Assembly (NCBI GenBank): GCA_032622095.1
Contig: CP136062.1
Span: 226,872,578-226,936,577 of the forward strand
DNA: 64,000 nt
Source of the DNA: Siphonodentalium dalli
Lineage: Eukaryota; Mollusca; Scaphopoda; Gadilida; Siphonodentaliidae
Reading direction: 5' to 3'
In this document: positions 58,301 through 64,000 of the stretch, one piece after another
Numbering within the stretch: the stretch's first letter is position 1
How the letters are laid out: each line of letters starts with the position of its first letter
Program-made: the position numbers and the translations under genes
Notes under the pieces: generated by a model
The model's input: the letters and a program-made list of their open reading frames with translations, nothing else
The model's database searches: none
What the model was told of the DNA's origin: nothing

Positions 58301-59760
58301 AAGTCAGGGTAAGTGAATAGGCCTTACATATATTAATTTTGAAGTGTTCACGCTGCTATGAAAATATTTTTGGCCAATTGTTTTGGCCAATTCCGATTTG
58401 TTTTGGCCAAATTGAAAAAAAAACCTTTGGTAAAATTAAATCCTCATTTTCTGGTCTCACAATTAATGAATATTTTTTTTATTTAACATCTAACGTTCTA
58501 TATAATTATGTCCATACCTTCTGATACCGTGTCTAGACTTCTTTAATCACACCATTGTTACCTGACAATATAGGCCTACCACTTAAGAAATGGATGTTGA
58601 TTTGTTTGCGTTCCATATAGTATGGATGCAAGTTGGTCTGACATTTTCGCGTTCCACACATAAAAATATCAGACCAACTTGCATCCATACTCTATGGAAC
58701 GCAACAAAATCAACATCCATTACTTATATTTACACTCAACCGAGTCAACTGGCAGATTAAACGAGTTTTAAGCGCCCATTTCCAACGTTATTATCGTGGC
58801 TCGGTGCAAGTTGCGTCTACACAAAAATGGATGGAAGTTGGGGTCAGCGCGCGACGTCATGTGACGTACTTTTGACCAACCAACGTCCTGCATTCATGTT
58901 CCACAATACGAATCCATGTGTGAGTGTAAATATTACCCACTAGCTACCACCATTCCGCCTTATGTCAGACAATGGATTCATTAGTGTAAATTAGAATTTA
59001 GCAGCGTCATGTCATGAACAATATATGCTATATGTGTACATTCTATGGTTAATTCACTCAACTGATATAGATAGACTCGCGCTGTTTTGGGACGGGGAAG
59101 CGATTACCGCACGAGACCGTTTCGCGGAATGATACCACAAGAGCCGCGGGGTATCCTTCCGCGAAACTCTCGAGTGCGATAATCAGTTACCTGTCCCAAA
59201 ACTTTGCGGATCTATTTTTTATTACATACCCCAATCACAAACGTAATTGTTTATTATGAGAAGTTTTTTTTCGATGGAATTCATTGTTTTGTAACAATGT
59301 TGGCATCACAAAATAAGACATTCTTTCACGTCGTCTGTAGCTACAACAACACGTCAGGATCGCTCTAAGGCTTTCTGTAGAAAATTACAACACAATTGAA
59401 AGCCATTACTTATAGTGAGAATACAACAATTTCCATCTGTATAAGTTCCATATATATGTTACCTGTTTCAGGATTTACTCCTGAGATTATGTATGTCGGC
59501 GATGTGGATGTATAAGTTCCATATATATGTTACCTGTTTCAGGATTTACTCCTGAGATTATGTATGTCGGCAATGTGGATGTACCTATATACATGTTATC
59601 TGTTTCAGGATTTACTTCTGAGATTATGTATGTCGGCGATGTGGATGTTGTTGATGACTGCCGTGATTTACTGGCGATTTCCAATATGGTAGTCGGCTCC
59701 ACAGGCGAACAGAATATCGGTTGTACTTCCCCGTCCAGGTCATCCTCTGCAGCATGCGAA
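31313..59760 (+). CDS. Gene B: secreted serine protease homolog (pseudoprotease), exons 1-6, 3' incomplete
   Basis: The model joins 31313-31535, 40156-40395, 44498-44681, 55673-55788, 58165-58308 and 59609-59760: 1059 nt, or 353 codons. All introns are GT-AG with phases 1,1,2,1,1,0, matching gene A. It encodes a signal peptide, an 8-Cys module, a Thr-rich linker and an S1 domain with PRIGGG, DPWLAVL, GWGE and S1-type cysteines. His57 is Glu (TTTEC) and the Asp102 position aligns with Gly. The exon carrying residue 195 lies beyond the window. It is secreted by inference from the signal peptide. Function unknown; catalysis is unlikely. Confidence 0.86.
32628..34656. mobile_element. Harbinger-like MITE, copy A
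   Basis: The inverted ends GGGTGGATACACACATGCAT...ATGCATGTGTGTATCCACCC are flanked by TTA on both sides. It is colinear with copy B except for a foldback insertion (33856-34013: mirrored ATGAACGGCGGGTTCAA arms) and a TTTCG-rich stretch up to 34215. It has no coding capacity. Confidence 0.75.
34660..36377. mobile_element. Harbinger-like MITE, copy B
   Basis: It is directly adjacent to copy A, sharing a single TTA (34657-34659), and followed by TTA (36378-36380). It is near-identical to A over its length, so the pair arose by a tandem duplication or an unequal exchange. Confidence 0.75.
36449..36580. repeat. Palindromic repeat
   Basis: The arms CCAGTAAATTAGGTCT and AGACCTAATTTACTGG, plus outer CTCGCCCCGAGTTTA / TAAACTCGGGACGA, form a long imperfect hairpin. 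Confidence 0.75.
36625..37015. mobile_element. TTAA-flanked MITE, family CCCTTTACCC, copy P2
   Basis: TTAA lies on both sides (36621-36624 and 37016-37019). It carries two copies of the palindrome CCAATGCATTCTCTTATATA and complement. An exact 43-bp direct duplication follows at about 37028-37117. Confidence 0.85.
37118..38265. other. Intron 1 of gene B, mostly unique
   Basis: No gene recognised. 37966-38062 holds three 27-bp units of TATGTGAGTATGCGTTGCCA plus TACCTTG. 38063-38150 holds three units related to GACTAAACATCATGATATTA. GATATC-rich short repeats occur near 37540 and 38160. Confidence 0.6.
38269..38770. mobile_element. Inverted-repeat MITE (TCACGGTGGGGAATC family)
   Basis: The ends TCACGGTGGGGAATCACGTG and CACACGATTCCCCACCGTG are inverted. 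An internal pair, CATTCTGACTAAAGTTG and CAACTTTGGTCAGAATG, forms a second hairpin. A diverged relative follows exon 6 of gene B (59769). 38771-40155 contains no supported gene; imperfect duplications lie at 39455-39520 and 39700-39790. Confidence 0.72.
40156..40395 (+). CDS. Gene B exon 2: second half of Cys-rich module and Thr-rich linker
   Basis: The acceptor is TTTTTTCTAG. It encodes (R)STCEFKSTRPGTYYHYLY, then SKHCATWCNGCDGDYKNNCG, then a Thr-rich run with Ala, Ser and Lys ending PPTMSK(K). With exon 1 it makes eight cysteines. The Thr tract, made by (ACA)n repeats, is a likely site of O-glycosylation and of length polymorphism. The donor is AAAAA|GTTAGT (phase 1). Confidence 0.85.
40479..40851. 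mobile_element. TTAA-flanked MITE, family CCCTTTACCC, copy P3
   Basis: TTAA lies on both sides (40475-40478 and 40852-40855) with the same termini as P1 and P2. It carries two palindromes. It lies 80 bp after exon 2. Confidence 0.85.
41285..41457. repeat. Long hairpin of about 170 bp
   Basis: The arms AAGGATTAACTGTCATGTGG and CCACAAGACAGTTAATCCTT continue inward almost perfectly to a centre at AAACCCTTCGGGTTT. Related direct repeats (GTAGAACGACCCGGCATGG-like) lie on either side near 40910 and 41478, so it may be the core of an insertion. Confidence 0.8.
41793..41962. mobile_element. Truncated TTAA-type MITE (AGGGGTACTG family)
   Basis: It starts after TTAA (41789-41792) and matches the reverse complement of the right end of the 5949-6530 element; the partner end is absent. 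The rest up to 42772 has an inverted repeat at 42460-42575 (ACTATTCCAAAATAGTGGTC and its mirror) and no gene. Confidence 0.6.
42773..43190. mobile_element. Inverted-repeat MITE (TATACGTTCATAC family), copy 1
   Basis: The ends ACGTTCATACATTGGCAAGT and ACTTGCCAGCGTATGAACGT are inverted, with a second inner pair around GTGCCAGAATATGAACGGAA. A diverged relative occupies about 44033-44457, just before exon 3. Confidence 0.68.
43194..44026. mobile_element. Harbinger-like MITE, copy C
   Basis: Same family as 32628-36377, in a shorter version. Inverted ends GGGTGGATACACACATGCAT are flanked by TAA on both sides (43191-43193 and 44027-44029). Confidence 0.75.
44033..44457. mobile_element. Inverted-repeat MITE (TATACGTTCATAC family), copy 2
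   Basis: Diverged from 42773-43190: GTTCGTTCATACAATCGCAA at the left and GTGCAAACTTGACAGTGTAT at the right, with inner GTGCCAGA / TCTGGAAT-type pairs. Confidence 0.5.
44498..44681 (+). CDS. Gene B exon 3: start of S1 domain, His57 replaced
   Basis: The acceptor is CTGCACTTTCAG. It encodes (K)CKYSEYEGVAPRIGGG, then ASYDLQCHDPWLAVLRNP, ending VTTTECMSR(F). PRIGGG is the activation-type N-terminus and TTTEC replaces TAAHC, so catalytic His57 is Glu, as in gene A. It is 184 nt, equal to gene A exon 3. The donor is AAGATT|GTGAGT (phase 2). The final 19 exonic bases are the first part of the minisatellite unit. Confidence 0.88.
44663..50892. repeat. 51-bp junction minisatellite of gene B exon 3
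   Basis: About 120 copies of a unit made of the exon tail (CAGAGTGTATGTCAAGATT), its donor GTGAGTACTG, then TGTTAACGATGTCTACACTC and CA. A few units read GATGTATATACACTCC and are longer. Because 51 is a multiple of three, long ORFs run on both strands; these are repeat artefacts. Each unit also has an acceptor-like CTCCACAG before the exon-like piece. Confidence 0.95.
44750..50342. repeat. 2.8-kb higher-order duplication inside the 51-bp array
   Basis: About 44750-47530 and 47562-50342 are repeated with a constant offset of 2812 bp. I found only two base differences (44884-44890 region and 45666). Smaller blocks (for example near 46000-46480 and 47010-47340) are also repeated within each copy. 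Confidence 0.88.
51104..51569. mobile_element. TTAA-type MITE, CCCTTTCAGTGCC family
   Basis: The left TTAA (51100-51103) is followed by CCCTTTCAGTGCCAGGG. The right end, TTGGCACTGAAAGGG, is followed by TTAT, a mutated TTAA. It carries the same 66-bp CCAATGCATTCTCTTATATA palindrome as P1-P3, although the outer sequence differs. A related partial copy spans about 53556-53935. Confidence 0.75.
51583..51967. mobile_element. Inverted-repeat MITE
   Basis: GGTAAAGTGGTAACATTTGG...GAATTCAGTGTT and AACACTGAATTC...CAAATGTTACCACTTTA are inverted ends. A poly-A tract lies at 51810-51825. Non-coding. Confidence 0.65.
52075..52200. repeat. Palindromic repeat
   Basis: The arms TTATGTTGGGATATAAGACT and AATCTTATACCCCAACATAA form an imperfect hairpin around AAACGAGTTTGATAAACGAG. 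From 52201 to 53555 no gene or element is supported; a G homopolymer occurs near 53331-53345. Confidence 0.7.
53556..53935. mobile_element. Partial TTAA-type MITE related to 51104-51569
   Basis: It contains the CCAATGCATTCTCTTATATA palindrome and, after CTTTCAGTGCCAGACTT, the internal sequence of the 51104 element in inverted order. Ends are eroded. Confidence 0.6.
54355..54765. repeat. 18-bp minisatellite in intron 3 of gene B
   Basis: About twenty copies of ACCCCCAATAACACACAG with variants (CTATAACACACATACCCC). The spurious ORFs on both strands follow from the period of 18. 54766-55672 has no gene; a 46-bp direct duplication lies at about 55535-55628, shortly before exon 4. Confidence 0.92.
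55673..55788 (+). CDS. Gene B exon 4: S1 domain strand region
   Basis: The acceptor is TTTCTATTTCAG. It encodes (F)SAVGLGSEFVVTLGEY, then AWSIDDESSEQKITVISTDEDA. VVTLGEY is the classic S1 strand found after the His57 loop. A second AG five bases inside the exon would break the phase. The donor is TGCAA|GTACGT (phase 1). Confidence 0.85.
55880..56050. repeat. GTAATC-rich cryptic repeat
   Basis: Irregular GTAATCGTAATCAGTAAT and GATTACATTTTGATTAC motifs, partly palindromic. 56051-57395 contains a CT-rich stretch (56330-56700) and an ORF of 127 codons that I cannot relate to any protein. Confidence 0.7.
57396..57670. repeat. Diverged tandem duplication of about 145 bp
   Basis: Two copies share AAAATGGCCGCCGTCCAGAG and GTCAAACAAAGGGTGTTGTA. 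Confidence 0.8.
57740..57985. repeat. 33-bp minisatellite
   Basis: About seven units of TCTCCATCGACAGCGGGCGA plus TAACTGTATAATG lie in intron 4 of gene B. 57986-58164 is plain intron. Confidence 0.9.
58165..58308 (+). CDS. Gene B exon 5: S1 domain with GWGE motif
   Basis: The acceptor is TTTTGCCTACAG. It encodes (N)AGLVTVTLKQSMIFNK, then CVAPACFEFQDSTITVD, then NSSCKIVGWGETSQ(G). AGLVTV aligns with NDIALL of active proteases, leaving Gly at the Asp102 position. The donor GTCAGG|GTAAGT is strong and, unlike gene A exon 5, is not tandemly copied. Confidence 0.88.
58583..58935. mobile_element. Palindromic MITE, second copy
   Basis: Close relative of 25862-26226: AGAAATGGATGTTGATTTG and AAATCAACATCCATTACTT arms, the same tail with GCGCGACGTCATGTGACGTA. 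Confidence 0.78.
59078..59212. repeat. Imperfect palindrome
   Basis: GTTTTGGGACGGGGAA and CTGTCCCAAAAC arms, with an inner GAGACCGTTTCGCGGAA / TTCCGCGAAACTCTC pair. 58936-59077 and 59213-59440 hold nothing else recognised. Confidence 0.72.
59446..59640 (+). repeat. Triplicated acceptor and exon start of gene B exon 6
   Basis: Three copies of an intron end TATATGTTACCTGTTTCAG plus exon start GATTTACTCCTGAGATTATG, with acceptor G at 59471, 59542 and 59608. The first leads to a stop (GTA TAA). The second reads in frame through the third and would add 22 residues. Confidence 0.92.
59609..59760 (+). CDS. Gene B exon 6: S1 domain up to Cys191
   Basis: It encodes (G)FTSEIMYVGDVDVVDD, then CRDLLAISNMVVGSTGEQ, then NIGCTSPSRSSSAACE. 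It aligns with gene A exon 6 (MLVGDVNVVRDC; NVGCTSAAS; AAAC). I chose the third acceptor because it gives no extra residues relative to A; the second acceptor (start 59543) is an in-frame alternative. The donor GCGAA|GTGAGT is phase 0. The next exon, with the residue-195 motif, is not in the window. Confidence 0.86.
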
Positions 59761-59768
59761 GTGAGTTA

Positions 59769-60215
59769 TATCACGGTGGGGGACCACATGGTTTCGAGTT
59801 TGGTGAGGACCACGCATACCCATTGGTCGAGGCTAGTGCAAACGCGAAAAAAATATATGAAGAACTTTAACAAAACACAGCATTTTGACTGTTACGAGCA
59901 TATGCTAGTTTATTTTGTAAACAAGTTGATACCTTACTTATTCGGAAATACTCAGTGGTTTTCTATAACATTCTGACCAAAGTTGCCAGTCGGACGAGCG
60001 TGGAATACACTACTCCGTACATCTTGGAGAATCCTACGACTGACAACAAAGGTCAGAATGTTAGGGAAACCAAATGAGAATTTGGACACAAATGGGGTAT
60101 TACTTTGTTTGAAAAATAGTATAGCATCTGCTAGCAGCTGATAAAATACTTTGTAATATGTCATATCTAGTTTAATACCCTTTTCCGCGTTTCTGGTGAT
60201 TCCTCACCATGTATA
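59769..60215. mobile_element. Inverted-repeat MITE (TCACGGTGGGG family) beside the exon 6 donor
   Basis: TATCACGGTGGGGGACCACA and the internal ACATTCTGACCAAAGTTGC / CAAAGGTCAGAATGTTA pair match 38269-38770. It starts eight to ten bases into the intron. The right end is degenerate. Confidence 0.65.
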
Positions 60216-60339
60216 TGTCTAAAAATCCTGTGGCTAAGGTTCGAACTTTCTAACTGTTGGATACCATCATACCAAAATTTTTACTAATTATAGAACAATA
60301 TGCTAAACCGTTGGTCTAAAACAACAATCCCCTTACAAA

Positions 60340-63250
60340 AAACACACTCTGGTAAAAGACCGATAAACCATGGTTTACCAGGTTCTTCTCTGGTAAAGTC
60401 AGGTTTACAATGACACACTTTGGTAAAAGCCATGTAAAACCCCATGTCAAAATGGCATATCCTTGCAAGTTCCAAGTAAAGGCATGGCAAAGTCATGTTT
60501 ACAATGGTAGAGGGTATCACCCCCCTTTTCGGTACGCGGGATTCAGGTTGTTTTGAGGCCGTACGCGGGATTCATACCCCCGAATTAACTGGTATTCGGG
60601 TTCAAGCAAAACATCTTGGACGCAGGTTTTGATGGCGCAAAGTAATATTTTGTGCTAGTTATCTGTATTAATGAGTGGATAGAATAGCTTCTTGTGCATA
60701 TTCGACCACCATGCCATCATAAACAGAGACGTGGCGACAGGAGGGGGGGGGGGGTCTCACGCCCCAACTTTGGTCAGCATTTTCAACAGTTCCTGCCAAA
60801 ACATTAGTTGGAAATTTCACACCAACAATAGGTTGAAATGTTTTTGTAGTTTGATTTTCAAACAATTTATTGGGGGAAATTAATTGTTTTTGGACCAATA
60901 TTTGCATATTTTCATATTTTTTGTCAAAATTTTGGACTGAAATGGTCATCAGTTGGAAATTTTCCAACCTCAGGGGGTGACAGGTTGGAAATTTCCAACA
61001 CTTGGAAATCTTGTGTCCTGGTCCCTCCCCCGTGGCCAGTCAAAAACTGCTAGTTAATTTAAGAAAACAATATTCTCATACATTTGGTCAACATTGGTAT
61101 TGGAATTGTCATCAGTTGTAAATTTTCCAACCTAAGTGGGGTGTCAGGTTTGAAATTTCCAACTCTAAGAATGCTTGACGCTAGTCTAGATGCTAGGATT
61201 TTGCGATTTTCTTGTTCAGATTACAAAATTTTCGCACACCGGGCCGAATCATGGTCGGCCCGGTGTGTCATTGTCTCTCCCCTGTGGCCAATACAAAAAT
61301 GCTAATAAATTTAACAATTTTGTACTACATTTGGTCAAACTTGTGGTCATCAGTTGGAGAATTTTCCAACCTGAGGGGGAGTATGAGGTTTGAAATTTCC
61401 AACACTATAGGAAAGCTTTAGTTGAGACCAGTCTGGATGCTATAGGATTTGCGATTTTCTTGTTCAAATTTCAAAATTTTCTCACACCGGCCGAACAACG
61501 ATGGTTAGCTCGGTGTGTCATGGTCTCTTGCCCGTAGCCGTGTGTATTTATTTGTATGGAGTTAGACCACTAGATGTTAGGATTTATGCAATGTTTCAGG
61601 TTAAAATATCTGAATGTTCTCATACCGGGAATATATAGAACCATGGTTTATGAAGATATAGGATATTAGGCCTAAACACTGAGGTGCAAGGGGGTGCAAA
61701 TGGAATTATGCAAAACTTGTATTCGGTCTGATTCTGACTCAAGGGTGGGGGTGCTGTTGGAATCTCCCAATGTGGACACCCCCAAGGGAAACCCTCTAGC
61801 CACGTCCTTGATCATAAAATATCATTAGTGGTATCATAACGGCCTCATAACGCGACCGGCATCATAATGCGTCTATGTAACTTCTGCTTGTATCTGTCTG
61901 ATATTAAAACAGTCAATTTGTATGTCATTTATCGCATATTATTTCTTAACATGTATTCAGGATTCACCCCCCAAAATTAACTCGTATTCAGGATTCACCC
62001 CCCAAAATTAACTGGTATTCAGGATTCAGGGGAGGAGGGGTGATACCCTCATGGTATACTCTAATAAATGCCATATAAAAGTCATGAAAAATGGACATAC
62101 CCTTGTAAATTCCAAGTAAATCATGGTAAAGTCAGGTTAACAATGATATACTCTGGTAAAAGCCACGTAAAAAGGACACATCCTGGTAACTTCCAAGTAA
62201 ATCATGGTAAAGTCAGGTTAACAATGATATACTCTGGTAAAAGCCACCTAAAATGGACATACCGTTGTAAATTCCAAGTAAATCCTGGTAAAGTCAGGTT
62301 AACAACGATTAACTCGGATAAAAGCCATGTACACCCATGTACAAAAGACATACCCTAATTGTAAATTCCATGCAAGTAAAGGCATGGTGTATCCCACTTT
62401 CTCTCGTAAAATGCTGGTGAAACCCATGTAAATCAGAACATACTGTAGTAGATCCCTTCTTCTGGAAAAACGCTCTTTAAAAAGCTCTAGATGTTTGTAT
62501 TCTTTTTTTATTATTTCTGAATACATCCGTTATTTATCAATATAGATTTCTTCGAGGACAATATGCGCTCTTTAAATGGCGCTTTAATTCAAAACTCGTC
62601 AGTTACTTCAAAACGTGGCGCTATAAAACCCATGGTGTTTTTTATATGGGTTGGTTCCAGTCAGAGATGGATTTTGTGAACGACTGAGTTCTACATTCAC
62701 TAGTATTCATGTTATGTGGTAGCTAATGACACATATCCTTCCATTTCGAATGAAGTGAGGTCACACCATACAATAAGATACAAGTGGTGCAATGTGAATG
62801 ACAGCAATCTTAGTACTATTTCAAGGCCAAAGTCTGGTAGTTGTCCTAGTATCAGTTCAGACTTACACAACCGATCCTACAAAACGTATTTCAACCAAGG
62901 ACAATAATTTAGGTGGGTTTGGGTTTTTGTATATTGAAGTCCAAAACGGAAACAATTCTGCAAAGTGGAGTCCAACTCATCTTAAAATTGCTGGTACATA
63001 GGCTCCCATGTTTGTTAATGTTTGTATGTAATGGTAATACAGGCGGATTTACCAGAGTATAATGTAAGTGGGGTATATCATGCCTTTACTTGGAATTCAC
63101 AAGGGTATGCCCTTTTAACATGGACATGACACTACTTTTACCAGATTATATAATTGTCTCTCTGACTTTAATATATTACCAGAGTAGAGCCATGTAAACC
63201 AAGGTTTACCTGGCTTTTCCAGCGATATATTATACGGATATGAGCGATAA
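60340..63250. repeat. Low-copy diverged repeats in last visible intron of gene B
   Basis: 60350-60510, 62045-62430 and 63040-63215 share units around GGTAAAAGCCATGTAAAA and CCAAGTAAATCATGGTAAAG (about 85 bp period, four units in the middle block). 60775-61540 holds three diverged copies built on CATCAGTTGGAAATTTTCCA and CACACCGGGCCGA-like sequence. No gene recognised. Confidence 0.65.
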
Positions 63251-63890
63251 CTCTATTTCACAACACAAATTTCTCAGCTGAGGTGTTTCGATCTCTTTTG
63301 TGAGAATAACATTATGTTGTGTTCGTTATTCAGTGGGAAACAAGTGTACCCGGTGTTATACTCAATAATATTCGTATAAATAAGTAGGCTAAAGAGTGTA
63401 ACACCTTATGTATTAGCATGTGTGATTCACATAGTCTCCAATCTGTTATCTCAAATGTTAAAGCTTCTGAAAGCGCACCTCGCTACTGCCGTGCTAACTT
63501 TACGCAAGCGCGCGATTTTTACGGCCGTTTTCTGTCATCCGCAGCGGTTCAACGCGCGCGATTTTTATATTCACACCGAAAGCGACTTAATCGCTTCGTC
63601 GCCGCGATAGCCAGGATAGATAATCGTTTGAGTGCATCATTTTGGGTCACCGACATTGTCTCGGAGATTCTTCGATTTGTCTTTACATTGTTTGACTGTT
63701 TTGAAAATAAACAGTATATGCATTAGTTTCAACCATTATCACAGGTATTGTTTTTTGGGTCAAAATTATAACCGTGCATGGACATTTTTTTGAATTGCAA
63801 AGCAGGTCACAAATTCAATGTATATGGAAATTCTAAACATAATTTGCTCAACATATACATGTATGGGCTTTTAAAACTCATTTCATTGTC
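63251..63890. other. Unannotated intron or intergenic sequence
   Basis: A 102-codon ORF at 63418-63726 has no features I recognise and no splice or homology support. No other feature seen. Confidence 0.5.
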
Positions 63891-64000
63891 TCCTATATAT
63901 TTTGAGACTTCCGTATATGTGTGTGTATATGTGTATATATGGCCTCTATAGACTCGAAAACGACTGCACCGATTGGGCTCAAACTTTCCATCTAAGGGTA
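63891..64000 (+). mobile_element. Helitron-like element, 5' part only
   Basis: It begins TCCTATATATTTTGAGACTT and continues with GGCCTCTATAGACTCGAAAA and ACTGCACCGATTGGGCTCAA, the family's 5' region. It runs off the window. Confidence 0.65.

Noticed and set aside
60500-64000. Final exon of gene B (residue-195 motif) before the window end
   Set aside because: No GGTGAT-x-x-GGAGG-like sequence after an acceptor was found; it must lie beyond 64000 or be lost.

Overview
This is eukaryotic genomic DNA, AT-rich and gene-poor, with spliced genes, very large introns and a dense load of DNA transposons, Helitron-like elements and minisatellites. Degenerate TTAGGG-type repeats and the repeat mix suggest a large-genome marine invertebrate. 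I cannot place the phylum from sequence alone, and no bacterial-style genes, operons, tRNAs or rRNAs were seen.

Two tandem paralogous genes lie on the + strand. Neither is visible as one long ORF; I assembled both from homologous exons with consensus splice sites and matching intron phases. Gene A runs from 6794 to 27184: exons 2-7 are visible, and exon 1 is probably upstream of the window. Gene B runs from 31313 to at least 59760: exons 1-6 are visible, and the last exon is beyond the window. Each encodes a secreted protein made of a signal peptide (seen in B), a small cysteine-rich domain, a Thr-rich linker and a chymotrypsin-fold (S1) domain. The S1 domains look catalytically dead. His57 is Glu in both, the position I align to Asp102 is Gly in both, and Ser195 is Ala in gene A (GDAGGP). 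They are serine protease homologs (pseudoproteases).

The most unusual pattern is that minisatellites sit on exon-intron junctions of these genes. The arrays after exon 3 of both paralogs (about 2.6 kb in A, 6.2 kb in B) begin inside the last bases of the exon and carry copies of its GTGAGT splice donor. The arrays differ in sequence and period, so they look independent. The donors of A exon 5 (five 50-bp copies) and A exon 6 (three 22-bp copies) are also tandemly copied, and so is the acceptor of B exon 6 (three copies, one giving an in-frame alternative). Five of about 22 visible junctions are affected.

Other layout. 1-6790: a segmental duplication (1-1388 and 4016-5948) with Harbinger-like, hAT-like, TTAA-type and Helitron-like insertions. 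11714-21191 (intron 3 of A): nine head-to-tail Helitron-like elements on the minus strand, broken by a 5'-truncated non-LTR retrotransposon with an intact 829-residue reverse transcriptase ORF. 27301-29655: a 49-bp minisatellite downstream of A, holding a Helitron-like element with an exact empty site. 31.5-44.5 kb: introns of B with nested Harbinger-like and TTAA elements. 44663-50892: the 51-bp junction minisatellite, containing a nearly perfect 2.8-kb duplication. 51-64 kb: further MITEs, palindromes and short tandem arrays around exons 4-6 of B.
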